Positions 1-9,204 of a stretch of DNA of 64,000 bases are shown here, one piece after another. This stretch comes from Flavobacterium lacustre (GTDB lineage: Bacteria > Bacteroidota > Bacteroidia > Flavobacteriales > Flavobacteriaceae). Position 1 is the first letter of the stretch. Each line of letters opens with the position of its first letter. A model generated the notes under the pieces. The model made no database searches. It was not told the origin of the DNA and was given only the letters and a program-made list of their open reading frames with translations. The position numbers and the translations under genes were made by a program. The DNA lies in assembly GCF_027474525.2 (NCBI RefSeq), contig NZ_CP114882.2, positions 1,426,001 through 1,490,000 on the forward strand. The letters run 5' to 3'.

Positions 1-140
1 GTGGTAAAATTTAGCAAAAGCCTGTACTTTAAGTCTGGTTTCTTCTCCTATTTCAGGACTGTTTCGTAATGATTTTGAAACGGTTGAAATGGATACGTCA
101 AGCTCTTTTGCTATTTGTTTAAGGGTTACCTTTCTTTTCA
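1..140 (-). CDS. LacI-family transcriptional regulator (N-terminal part, runs off the window)
   Basis: The first ~46 codons of a minus-strand gene start at the ATG complement at 138-140. They encode a LacI-type helix-turn-helix: the run TLKQIAKELDVSISTVSKSL is the classic DNA-binding motif with the STVS recognition helix. The sugar-binding domain lies beyond the window edge. The gene is divergent from the susC operon, which suggests it controls the neighbouring alpha-glucan locus in place of the SusR regulator used in Bacteroides. The family call is firm; the ligand (probably maltose or a maltodextrin) is inferred from context. Confidence 0.88.
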
Positions 141-250
141 TAAGTGTAGGTTTGGGAAAATTATTTTAATAATAAAGATATGTTTATTTTTTATTAATGG
201 CAAAATAAGTACTTAAAACTTAAATAATACAGAAACTTTTCAACACTATC

Positions 251-299
251 ACGTTATCGTAGATGGTTATGATTTTTGTCATGTCGAAAACGTTATAGT
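251..299. promoter_or_regulatory. Candidate LacI operator pair
   Basis: Two near-identical 10-mers, ACGTTATCGT (251-260) and ACGTTATAGT (290-299), lie 39 bp apart in the divergent gap between the LacI-type gene and susC. The first has palindromic ends (ACG...CGT); the second sits within an AAAAC-N6-GTTTT inverted repeat. This is the form and place expected for a LacI-type operator. Binding is inferred. Confidence 0.4.
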
Positions 300-304
300 T
301 TTGT

Positions 305-312
305 TAAGTTTG
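305..312 (+). promoter_or_regulatory. Candidate -7 box of the susC operon
   Basis: TAAGTTTG matches the Bacteroidota -7 consensus TAnnTTTG. It lies about 60 bp upstream of the susC start and just downstream of the putative operators. No well-spaced -33 TTTG is evident: the nearest lies at 275-278, 26 bp away. Confidence 0.4.
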
Positions 313-374
313 CTACTCGAAGTAAAATTAAAACTTAAACGCAACCAAAACTCAAATTAATTTAAACAAAAAGT

Positions 375-3314
375 ATGAAAACAATTTACAAAAAGTTGTT
401 ATTTTTATTACTACTTCTGCCTTTTAGTATTCTGGCTCAGAATACGGTGAGTGGGACTGTTCTTGATAAAGCATCAGGGCAGCCAATTCCGGGAGTAAAT
501 GTAAATGTACAAGGCGCCAATAATGGTGTTTCGACAGATTTTGACGGGAAATTTCAGTTGTCAAATGTAAAGAAAGGGGATCAAATCGTTTTTTCTTATA
601 TTGGATATAAAAATTCCGTTGTTAGTTATAATTCTCAAAAAACATTGAGTGTTTCTTTAGAGGAATCTTCTAGTGAGTTAAAAGAAGTTGTTATTCAAGT
701 TGGTTATGGATCTGTTAAAAAGAAAGATGCAACAGGTGCTGTGACAGTATTGACTAGCAAAGATTTTAACAAAGGGCCTGTAACTTCTGCAGATCAGATG
801 ATACAGGGTAAAGTAGCCGGTTTACAAATTGTAAATGGTGGTGGTTCTCCTGGTGAGGGCGCAACTATTAGAATTAGAAGCGGTTCTTCTTTGTCAGCAA
901 ATAATGATCCTCTATATGTAATAGATGGAGTGCCTGTTGCTGCAGGAGGCGTTAATGGAGGAAGAAATCCATTGTCTACTATTAATCAAAACAATATTGA
1001 ATCTATATCAGTATTAAAAGATGCTTCTGCAACTGCTATCTTTGGTTCCCGTGCATCAAATGGGGTAATTATTATTACAACTAAAAAAGGTAAAGCAGGA
1101 GATTTACAAATTAGTTATAGCGGAAATCTTCAAGTTTCTGAAATTACAAAAAAGGTAGATGCTTTAACGTCTAATCAGTTTAGAGACTTCTTGACTGCTC
1201 ATGGTACACCTGCACAACAAGCTTTGGTAGGTGCTGCAAATACAGATTGGCAAGAGGAGATTTACAGAACGGCTGTTGGTACAGATCATAACGTCGCTTT
1301 AAGCGGAGGTTCTGATAATGTGGTATACAGAGCATCTGTAGGATATGCTAATTTGAATGGTATCTTGAAAAGAGATAACATGCAAAGAACTACTATGGCT
1401 GTGTCGTTAACAGGAGATTTTTTTGATAAACATTTAAAAATTCAGTTAAACAACAATACATCTGTTATTAAAAATAATTACAGTAATAGAGGTGCTATTG
1501 GTTCTGCTATCAGCTTTGATCCAACTCAAGTGGTTAAAAATGCCGATGGAACTTATTTTCAATGGTTAACATCTCCAACTCAATTCAATCAGTTGGCAGG
1601 AAAAAACCCATTATCATTGATTGAGCAACAAGATAATTTTGGAGATTCATACAGAAGTATCGGAAATGTACAATTTGATTATAAATTACATTTCTTATCA
1701 GAATTGAAAGCTGTAGCTAATTTTGGTTACGACCAATTAAGTGGTAGAAGTTATGGAGGTGTATCTCCTGATTACTTAAACGGATTAGCTGGTTCGGGAT
1801 ATAATAATTCGTATGAATATACTCAATCCAGAAATAATAAGTTGATGGATTTATACTTGAATTACAATAAAAAAATTGATGCAATCAATACACAAGTTGA
1901 TGTAACAGGTGGGTATTCTTACCAAGATTTCAGAGATTCTAATGATGGAAGTTCATATAATTTTCAAAATAATAAAATTACTCCTGCAGTTCCAGTGCCT
2001 TCACGTGTGAATTTGCAATCGTTTTTTGCAAGAGGTAATTTTACTATCGCTGATAAATACTTGTTAACATTGTCTTACAGACGTGATGGTACATCTAGAT
2101 TTACAAAAGAAAACCGTTGGGCTAATTTCCCTGCAGTTGCTTTAGCATGGAAAATGAATGAAGAAAGTTTCTTAAAAGATGCGACTAGCGTTTCAACATT
2201 GAAACTTAGAGCTGGTTGGGGAGTTACAGGACAACAAGATATTGGAGTTAGTTACCCTTCAATTCCATTGTATTTAGTTTCTAATATCCAAGCACAATAT
2301 CAATTTGGAAATAGTTTTTATAATACATACAGACCACAACCTTATAATAGTAACCTGAAATGGGAAGAAACTACAACAGTTAATGCTGGTTTAGATTATG
2401 GTTTCTTGAATAACAGAATTAGAGGTACAGTAGATTTATATCAAAGAACTACAAAAGATTTATTATTGTATACTCAAAATCCTTCTTTCTTTGGTTTCTC
2501 TAATTATGATAATTACAATATTGGAACAATTGAGAATAAAGGTATTGAGTTATCTGCTGATGTTACTCCTGTTAAAACAGATAGTTTCGAATGGAATATC
2601 GGAGGTAATGTGACGTTCCAAGATTCAAAAATTACTAAATTGACAACTGTTTTAGATAATACTCCAGGTATTAATACTGGTGGTTATGAAGGTGCTACAG
2701 GAAATACAATCCAAAATCACCAAGTAGGATATGCTCCAAGTTCATTCTATGTATATGAGCAAGCATATGGTGCAGACGGAAAACCATTAGATGGAGTGTA
2801 TATTGATAGAGATAAAAACGGAACCATTAATGCACAAGATAAATACCGTTTCCACAAACCTGCTGCCGATGTATTTTATGGTTTCAATACAAGTGTTACC
2901 TATAAAAATTGGGATATGGCTATGAACTGGAGAGGATCTTGGGGTAATTTTAATTACAACAACGTAGATTCAAGTAAAGGTTCTTACCAAAATATTTTAA
3001 TAAGAAGTACAGATTTGTCTAATGGTGTTCAAAATATTTTAGAGACTGGTTTTACAACTCAAGATACAAAAAGATATGAATCTGATTACTACATTCAAGA
3101 TGCTTCTTTTGTTAGGTTAGATAATGTAAGTATTGGATATACTTTTAATCAAAAACCGGATTCAACTTCGTTAGTTAAATTAACATTGGCTGCTCAAAAT
3201 GTATTATTGATTACTGATTATAGCGGATTAGATCCAGAAATTTCGGGAGGTATTGATAGTAATTTGTATCCAAGACCAATCACTTTTACGTTAGGTTTAA
3301 ACGTTAATTTCTAA
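375..3314 (+). CDS. susC: SusC/RagA-type TonB-dependent glycan transporter
   Basis: Outer-membrane TonB-dependent channel of 979 residues that imports oligosaccharides captured by its SusD partner. The order is a signal peptide (1-21, ending ILAQ), a carboxypeptidase-regulatory-like domain (about 24-100, VSGTVLDKASGQPIPGVNV), a plug domain (about 115-230, with DPLYVIDGVPV and the ASATAIFGSRASNGVIII signature), then the beta-barrel ending in a C-terminal aromatic residue (LGLNVNF). Length is normal for the family. susD follows after 17 bp, and the SusE-like and amylase genes point to an alpha-glucan substrate. Expression is probably controlled by the divergent LacI-type regulator. Confidence 0.95.
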   Translation: MKTIYKKLLFLLLLLPFSILAQNTVSGTVLDKASGQPIPGVNVNVQGANNGVSTDFDGKFQLSNVKKGDQIVFSYIGYKNSVVSYNSQKTLSVSLEESSSELKEVVIQVGYGSVKKKDATGAVTVLTSKDFNKGPVTSADQMIQGKVAGLQIVNGGGSPGEGATIRIRSGSSLSANNDPLYVIDGVPVAAGGVNGGRNPLSTINQNNIESISVLKDASATAIFGSRASNGVIIITTKKGKAGDLQISYSGNLQVSEITKKVDALTSNQFRDFLTAHGTPAQQALVGAANTDWQEEIYRTAVGTDHNVALSGGSDNVVYRASVGYANLNGILKRDNMQRTTMAVSLTGDFFDKHLKIQLNNNTSVIKNNYSNRGAIGSAISFDPTQVVKNADGTYFQWLTSPTQFNQLAGKNPLSLIEQQDNFGDSYRSIGNVQFDYKLHFLSELKAVANFGYDQLSGRSYGGVSPDYLNGLAGSGYNNSYEYTQSRNNKLMDLYLNYNKKIDAINTQVDVTGGYSYQDFRDSNDGSSYNFQNNKITPAVPVPSRVNLQSFFARGNFTIADKYLLTLSYRRDGTSRFTKENRWANFPAVALAWKMNEESFLKDATSVSTLKLRAGWGVTGQQDIGVSYPSIPLYLVSNIQAQYQFGNSFYNTYRPQPYNSNLKWEETTTVNAGLDYGFLNNRIRGTVDLYQRTTKDLLLYTQNPSFFGFSNYDNYNIGTIENKGIELSADVTPVKTDSFEWNIGGNVTFQDSKITKLTTVLDNTPGINTGGYEGATGNTIQNHQVGYAPSSFYVYEQAYGADGKPLDGVYIDRDKNGTINAQDKYRFHKPAADVFYGFNTSVTYKNWDMAMNWRGSWGNFNYNNVDSSKGSYQNILIRSTDLSNGVQNILETGFTTQDTKRYESDYYIQDASFVRLDNVSIGYTFNQKPDSTSLVKLTLAAQNVLLITDYSGLDPEISGGIDSNLYPRPITFTLGLNVNF

Positions 3315-3331
3315 TACAAATAACAAGAAAA

Positions 3332-4927
3332 ATGAAAAAGATACAAATAAAATTATTGGGTATTTCTTTGTTACTGTTGGTGATGTTATTCCCATCGTGT
3401 ACAGATGATTTGAACCAAGCGCCAGAAAGCACAAATGCTATTCCAGGTGAAGAATTTTTTACAGATGCAGCTTCGTATAAGCAAAATTTAGCTAAACTAT
3501 ATGCAGGTTTTGCAGTTTCCGGACAAGAAGGTCCTGCAGGTAAACCGGATATTTCTGGAATTGATGAAGGAGAGAGCCAGTATATCAGAGGGTTTTGGTT
3601 GATGCAAGAATTAACTACAGATGAGGCAGTAATAGGTTGGAATGATGGTACTATTAAAGATTTACATTATCAAACATGGACACCATTAGACCGTTTTATT
3701 ACAGCTACTTTTGCTCGTTTCTCTTTTCAGATTGTGAACTGTAATGAGTTTTTAAGACAAACTACAGATGAGAAATTAGCAGCTAGAGGTCTTGATGCAG
3801 CTTTAATAACTGAAATTAAAACGTACAGAGCTGAAGCTCGTTTCTTGAGAGCTTTGACCTATTGGCATTTAATTGATATGTTTGGTGGTGGATCATTAGT
3901 TACAGAAAATTCTCCATCTTCATTTTACTATCCGGAATATGCTACCAGAGCTGAATTATACAAATTTGTTGACGATGAATTGACTGCGATTACGCCAGAA
4001 TTGAAAACGCCAAAATCAAATGAAGCTTACAGAGTGGATCAAGCAGCTGCTTGGATGTTACAAGCAAAGTTGTACATGAATTCACAAGTATACATTGGAA
4101 CAGATAATTATGCAGCAGCAGTTCCTTTAATCAATAAAGTAATAAGTTCAGGATATGCAATACATGATAATTACAATGAATTATTCTTAGCAGATAATGA
4201 CAAAAATGGCGCTCAAAATGAATTCATTTTTGCTATTGCTTTTGATGGTCTTCACACTCAAACATACGGAGGAACTACTTTCTTGACTCACGCACCAGTG
4301 GGAGGAAGTATGCCGGTTGATGAATTTGGTATTAGTGGTGGTTGGGCTGGTATCAGAACAACAGCTGCTTTTGTTGACAAGTTTGCTGAAAATACTAACG
4401 ATGCACGTGGACAGTTCTATACTGATGGGCAAACTAAGGAAATTGTTGACATTGGTTCATTTACGGATGGATATGCAGTTCAAAAATTTAGAAATGTTGA
4501 TGTTAACGGCGTTAGAGGAACAGACAAATCTGGTACTTTTTCAGATTCAGATTTCCCAATTTTCCGTTTGGCAGATGCTTATTTAATGTATGCTGAATGT
4601 GCTGTAAGAGGTGCTGGAGGTGCAACCAAAGCGTTGGCTAAAACATATGTTGATGCATTAAGAACTAGAGCAAATACTTCAACAGTACTAGAAGGTACTT
4701 TGACCTTAGATTTTATTCTTGATGAAAGGTCTAGAGAATTGCACTGGGAAGGACAAAGAAGAACTGATTTAATTCGTTTTGGTAAATTTACAGGAGGAAG
4801 TTACGTATGGCCTTGGAAAGGAAATGTTTCTGGCGGAGCTCCTACGCAATCCTACAGAAATTTATTCCCAATTCCTGCAACAGCTTTATCATCAAACCAA
4901 AAATTACAACAAAACCCAGGGTATTAA
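3332..4927 (+). CDS. susD: SusD/RagB-type glycan-binding lipoprotein
   Basis: Surface lipoprotein of 531 residues that forms the lid of the SusC channel and binds starch-like oligosaccharides. The lipoprotein signal ends at Cys23 (LFPSC). The N-terminal region carries the SusD-like TPR helices (for example TYRAEARFLRALTYWHLIDMF) and the C-terminal part has the family signature around LDERSRELHWEGQRRTDLIR and a FPIPATAL end. It is co-transcribed with susC (17 bp gap) and the following SusE-like gene (21 bp gap). Confidence 0.95.
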   Translation: MKKIQIKLLGISLLLLVMLFPSCTDDLNQAPESTNAIPGEEFFTDAASYKQNLAKLYAGFAVSGQEGPAGKPDISGIDEGESQYIRGFWLMQELTTDEAVIGWNDGTIKDLHYQTWTPLDRFITATFARFSFQIVNCNEFLRQTTDEKLAARGLDAALITEIKTYRAEARFLRALTYWHLIDMFGGGSLVTENSPSSFYYPEYATRAELYKFVDDELTAITPELKTPKSNEAYRVDQAAAWMLQAKLYMNSQVYIGTDNYAAAVPLINKVISSGYAIHDNYNELFLADNDKNGAQNEFIFAIAFDGLHTQTYGGTTFLTHAPVGGSMPVDEFGISGGWAGIRTTAAFVDKFAENTNDARGQFYTDGQTKEIVDIGSFTDGYAVQKFRNVDVNGVRGTDKSGTFSDSDFPIFRLADAYLMYAECAVRGAGGATKALAKTYVDALRTRANTSTVLEGTLTLDFILDERSRELHWEGQRRTDLIRFGKFTGGSYVWPWKGNVSGGAPTQSYRNLFPIPATALSSNQKLQQNPGY

Positions 4928-4948
4928 TAATATTAAAATATATAAAAG

Positions 4949-6094
4949 ATGAAAAATATAACGAAATCAATAATTGCTTTATTTGCGGTACTTGCTCTGT
5001 CTTGTAGCGTAGAAGATGTTCAAGACAGACCAGTAATTCAAGGAGTTGATACTCCTGAGTTAGTTGCTCCGGAAAGTGACAAATCATATGTATTACTTGA
5101 AGAAAACGCTGATGTTATAGCAGAACGTTTTGTTTGGTCTGCAGCTACATATGGTGGAGATGTTGAAATTGGATACAAACTTTTAATGGATGTTAAAGGG
5201 GGTGATTTTACAAATGCAATCGAATTAGGTGGAACTGCTGGTGCAACTCAAATTGAAGTTTCAGTGAAAACCTTGAATGACGCAGTTCTTGCATTGGAGG
5301 GAATTACTGGTGAAATAGGATCTTATGACGTAAAAGTAATGTCACATTTGAGCGGAATTCAAACAATGATTTCAGCTAATCCATTGACTATTTTAATTAA
5401 CGCTTATCAGCCAGCAGTAGCTAACAATTGTCCAAATCAGTTTGGTGTTGGAGCAGGAATTGTATCTGCAGGTTGGGGATGGAGTACGCCTTTAACTTTG
5501 GTTTGTAATGATAACATATTAGTTTCTGCAGTAGAGTTGAAAAATGATACATTTAGATTCTTTACAGTAAACGGAGATTGGGGTTCTGGTAGAAATTACC
5601 CTTGGTATGTTACTGAAGGATATAAAATCAGTTCATCTTTAGAAAATGCTAATGATGGTGACTCAAATTTCAGATTCATTGGTACTCCTGGAGTTCACCG
5701 TATTAAAATTGATGAAGTTGCAAAAACGATTACAGTAGCACAAGGAGAAACAGCTGTAAATTCTAATTGGTTAGTAGGAGCAGCAACTCCAGGTGGTTGG
5801 ACTTGGTCAGGTAATAGTGAAACAGAATTAGGCTTAATAAAAGACGGTGTGTTTGAAGTTCCAGTTGTATTAAAATCAGGAGAAACATTTAGAGTGTTTT
5901 TAGGAAACAATGGTACTGATGATGGAAACTGGGATGCATCTCATAATTACCCTTACTATGTTACAGAAGGATATACAATTTCTTCTGAGTTTGAAAATGC
6001 TGCTGATGGAGATAGTAATTTTAGATATACTGGAGCTACAGGTCTTAGAGTTTTAAAAATTGATACAATTGCTAAAACAATTACATTGAACTAG
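4949..6094 (+). CDS. SusE-like starch-binding outer-membrane lipoprotein
   Basis: Lipoprotein of 381 residues; the signal peptide ends at Cys19 (LALSC). The N-terminal ~130 residues resemble the SusE immunoglobulin-like domain (PELVAPESDKSYVL). The rest is an evident internal duplication: two modules of about 110 residues, each with an N-Y-P-(W/Y)-Y-V-T-E-G-Y segment followed by NA.DGDSNFR and ending in IAKTIT-type strands. Tandem modules of this kind bind starch in the SusE/SusF family. It is the last gene before a terminator. It assists capture of glycans at the cell surface but is not a transporter itself. The exact name (SusE or SusF) is uncertain. Confidence 0.8.
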   Translation: MKNITKSIIALFAVLALSCSVEDVQDRPVIQGVDTPELVAPESDKSYVLLEENADVIAERFVWSAATYGGDVEIGYKLLMDVKGGDFTNAIELGGTAGATQIEVSVKTLNDAVLALEGITGEIGSYDVKVMSHLSGIQTMISANPLTILINAYQPAVANNCPNQFGVGAGIVSAGWGWSTPLTLVCNDNILVSAVELKNDTFRFFTVNGDWGSGRNYPWYVTEGYKISSSLENANDGDSNFRFIGTPGVHRIKIDEVAKTITVAQGETAVNSNWLVGAATPGGWTWSGNSETELGLIKDGVFEVPVVLKSGETFRVFLGNNGTDDGNWDASHNYPYYVTEGYTISSEFENAADGDSNFRYTGATGLRVLKIDTIAKTITLN

Positions 6095-6111
6095 TATTTA
6101 ATACAATTCCT

Positions 6112-6142
6112 AAAAGGGCTATCTTCGTATAGCCCTTTTTTT
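6112..6142 (+). terminator. Intrinsic terminator after the SusE-like gene
   Basis: A strong stem (AAAGGGCTAT / ATAGCCCTTT, loop of six bases) is followed by a T run. It separates the binding-protein operon from the amylase gene 18 bp further on, so amylase transcription must rely on readthrough or on a start within this short gap. Confidence 0.75.
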
Positions 6143-6159
6143 ATCTAATTTAATTAATT

Positions 6160-9054
6160 ATGAAACAAAAAGCCCTCTTATTATTGTTGTTCTTATTCTC
6201 CATTGCGGGATTTGGACAAGTGCAAACAGTCACTTATACCGTAAGTCCTGCTACATTTGAAGAAACAACAGCAATTACCATTACTATAAATGGTAATTCT
6301 ATAAATGAAACAACTTGGGGAGTTACAGGAAATGCTTTGTATATGTGGACATGGTCTTTTGATGTCAATGATGTGAACAGTATAGATTGTCCTACTAATG
6401 GTACATGGACTTCGAGCAACGAAGCTAATAGATTTACTTACAATGCAATTTCTGATACTTATACAAAGACTTTTACACCAAATGTTTTTTACAATAGAAA
6501 TGGATTAGGTAAAATAGGTCTACTCATTAAAGCAAAGGATGGAACTGGAGATAAAAAATCTCAAGATATTTTTGTTGAAGTTGGGGCTTTTCAAACAACA
6601 TTAACAGCGCCATTACAAAATAGTTCGACAATTATTGCTTCAGGAAGTAATCTAAAAATTACCGCTACTAATACAAACGGAAATGCCAGTTACACCTTAA
6701 AAGCTAACGGAACGACTTTAAATACAAATGCCAGTACGGCTAGTTACAGTTATACTCATACTGCTATCACAAACAATCAAAATTATGAATTATCAGTAAC
6801 TCAAGGGGCTACAACCATTGTAAAAAAATTCAGTGTAATTGTTAATCCGGGAACAATAAGTGCCACTTTGCCCGTAGGTTTAGTTGACGGAATTAACTAT
6901 AATGCTGTTGATGCAACCAAAGCGACTTTAGTTCTTGATGCTCCATTGAAAGATTTTGTCTATGTAGCCGGAAGTTTTAATAACTGGCAACCTACTTCGG
7001 CGTATGCCATGAAAAAAGATGCAACTACAGGCAAGTTCTGGTTGGAGTTGACAGGCTTAGTTTCGGGGACTAATTATACCTATCAATACTGGGTTGTTGA
7101 TGCTACCCCAATATCTGGAACACCTTCTATGGTGAAAACGGCTGATCCCTATTCAACATTAGTATTGTCGCCAGATGATGATCCCTATATTCCAACAACA
7201 ACTTATCCAAATCGTCCCGCATATCCAACAGGGCAGGAAAGAGAGGTTACGGTTTTACAAACAGGAAAAACACCTTACGCTTGGAGCAATGCCACAACTA
7301 ATTTTGTTAAGCCGGAAAAAGAAAAATTAGTGGTTTACGAACTTTTAATTAGAGATTTTGACGCCAATAGAAATTTTCAGAGTGTAATTGACAGAATCGA
7401 TTATTTTAAAAATTTGAAAATAAATGCTATCGAATTATTGCCTGTTATGGAGTTTGAAGGAAACGAAAGTTGGGGATACAACACTTCTTTTCACATGGCT
7501 TTAGACAAATTTTATGGTACTTCCGATAAATTTAAAGAAATGATTGATGTATGCCATCAAAATGGAATTGCGGTAATTCTGGATGTTGCTTTGAATCATG
7601 CTTTTGATAGAAATCCAATGGTTAGAATGTGGATGAACGATCCTGATGGTGACGGATGGGGCGGGCCTTCTTCCGAAAATCCTTATTTTAATACTGTCGC
7701 TAAACACAGTTACAGTGTAGGTAATGATTTTAATCATCAACTACCAAGAACTCAGAATTATGTAAAAAGAGTTGTAAAACAGTGGATAGAAGAATACAAA
7801 ATTGATGGTTTTCGTTGGGATTTAACCAAAGGATTTACTCAAAATTGTCCTTCGACAGTTTCAGGAGGTCAAGATAATTGTACTAATAATTATCAACAAG
7901 ACCGTGTTGATGTTTTGAAAAGTTATGCTGATTATTCTTGGAGTTTAGACCCAACACATTATACTATTTTTGAGCATTTAGGAACAGATGCAGAGGAGAA
8001 AGCATGGGCAGATTATAAAATTTCTGAAACTCCAAGTAAAGGAATTATGATGTGGGGTATAATGAATAGCCAATACAATCAGTTAACTATGGGTTATAAT
8101 ACTAGTAACGACATTTCTAGAATGAATAGTACTAGTAGAGGGTTTTTGGCTAAAAGGTTAATGGGTTATGCAGAAAGTCATGATGAAGAGCGCTTAATGT
8201 ATAAAAACATTCAATTTGGAGCTAATCTGGGTAGTTATAACGTAAAAACAAAAAGTACTGCTTTAGCTAGAATGTCTGCTTTAGGAGCCGTTACTTTATT
8301 AGTTCCGGGGCCAAAAATGATTTGGCATTTTGGAGAATTAGGAATGGAAAATTCTATATTTACATGTACTGACGGCACTGTAAACACATCAGCAGATGTA
8401 ACTTCGGGAGATTGTAAATTAGCTACAAAACCACAGCCACAATGGACAAGTAATTGGTTGGCAGATTCCGGTAGAAGTAAAATTTATACCGATTGGTCAA
8501 AGATGATTACTATGAAAATAAACGAACCTGTTTTCTTAGGAACTACCACAATGGTTAGTGCTACAACACTAACTCCTATTATAAAGGTTACAAACAGTAA
8601 TTTGACTTCTTCAGATCTTAAGGACGTTGTGATACTAGCTAATTTTGATTTAAGTTCTAAAAACATTGTTCCAGTTTTTCCTTATATAGGAACTTGGATA
8701 AACCTTATGGATAATACACCAATTACAGTTACAACTGTAAATGATGCAATATCAATTCCGGCAGGTGAATTTAGAATTTATGGTAATAAACAAGCTTCGT
8801 TAGCGATTGCAGATTATGAAAAAACAACAACAATTCAGTTGTATCCAAATCCTGCATCGAGTTCTTTTAGTTTAAATATAAATACGACCAAAGTGCAGTT
8901 GTTTTCTATAACCGGACAATTGGTAAAAAGTTTTGAAGGCAATCAGTCAGCATCACATCAATTTGCTGTTAATGACTTGAACAAAGGGCTTTATATTGTA
9001 AAAGTATTCAACGAAAACAATGAAGTTGAGGTTTTAAAATTGATAAAAAACTAA
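6160..9054 (+). CDS. Secreted GH13 alpha-amylase with type IX secretion sorting tail
   Basis: Endo-acting alpha-glucan hydrolase of 964 residues. A signal peptide (1-20) is followed by two Ig-like regions (about 25-230), an early-set carbohydrate-binding domain of CBM48 type (about 255-340, VYVAGSFNNWQ) and a GH13 (alpha/beta)8 barrel from about 390. GH13 signatures are visible: DVALNHA at 475, GFRWD with nucleophile Asp554, FEHLG with acid/base Glu605, and SHDE with His674-Asp675. The last ~75 residues (LYPNPASS ... GLYIVKV) are a type A sorting domain for the type IX secretion system, so the enzyme is probably exported to the surface or medium. It would supply maltodextrins to the adjacent SusCD pair. 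Confidence 0.93.
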   Translation: MKQKALLLLLFLFSIAGFGQVQTVTYTVSPATFEETTAITITINGNSINETTWGVTGNALYMWTWSFDVNDVNSIDCPTNGTWTSSNEANRFTYNAISDTYTKTFTPNVFYNRNGLGKIGLLIKAKDGTGDKKSQDIFVEVGAFQTTLTAPLQNSSTIIASGSNLKITATNTNGNASYTLKANGTTLNTNASTASYSYTHTAITNNQNYELSVTQGATTIVKKFSVIVNPGTISATLPVGLVDGINYNAVDATKATLVLDAPLKDFVYVAGSFNNWQPTSAYAMKKDATTGKFWLELTGLVSGTNYTYQYWVVDATPISGTPSMVKTADPYSTLVLSPDDDPYIPTTTYPNRPAYPTGQEREVTVLQTGKTPYAWSNATTNFVKPEKEKLVVYELLIRDFDANRNFQSVIDRIDYFKNLKINAIELLPVMEFEGNESWGYNTSFHMALDKFYGTSDKFKEMIDVCHQNGIAVILDVALNHAFDRNPMVRMWMNDPDGDGWGGPSSENPYFNTVAKHSYSVGNDFNHQLPRTQNYVKRVVKQWIEEYKIDGFRWDLTKGFTQNCPSTVSGGQDNCTNNYQQDRVDVLKSYADYSWSLDPTHYTIFEHLGTDAEEKAWADYKISETPSKGIMMWGIMNSQYNQLTMGYNTSNDISRMNSTSRGFLAKRLMGYAESHDEERLMYKNIQFGANLGSYNVKTKSTALARMSALGAVTLLVPGPKMIWHFGELGMENSIFTCTDGTVNTSADVTSGDCKLATKPQPQWTSNWLADSGRSKIYTDWSKMITMKINEPVFLGTTTMVSATTLTPIIKVTNSNLTSSDLKDVVILANFDLSSKNIVPVFPYIGTWINLMDNTPITVTTVNDAISIPAGEFRIYGNKQASLAIADYEKTTTIQLYPNPASSSFSLNINTTKVQLFSITGQLVKSFEGNQSASHQFAVNDLNKGLYIVKVFNENNEVEVLKLIKN

Positions 9055-9070
9055 AACCAAATTTTAAATA

Positions 9071-9107
9071 AAAAAAGGCTGTCTCTAAAAAAGGCAGCCT
9101 TTTTTTA
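9071..9107 (+). terminator. Terminator of the amylase transcript
   Basis: A stem AAAAGGCTG / CAGCCTTTTT with an AT-rich loop ends in a run of seven Ts, 17 bp after the amylase stop. Confidence 0.7.
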
Positions 9108-9142
9108 TTTGGTTGAAAGTGTTCTATTTTTAAAATAAAACA

Positions 9143-9172
9143 AAAAAACTGCTCCATTTCCGGAGCAGTTTC
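9143..9172 (-). terminator. Terminator of the acs transcript
   Basis: A near-perfect hairpin (AAACTGCTCC / GGAGCAGTTT) is followed on the minus strand by TTTTTTG. It lies downstream of acs in the convergent gap. Confidence 0.7.
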
Positions 9173-9204
9173 TCTACTACAATTAACAATTAAAAACTAA
9201 AAAA

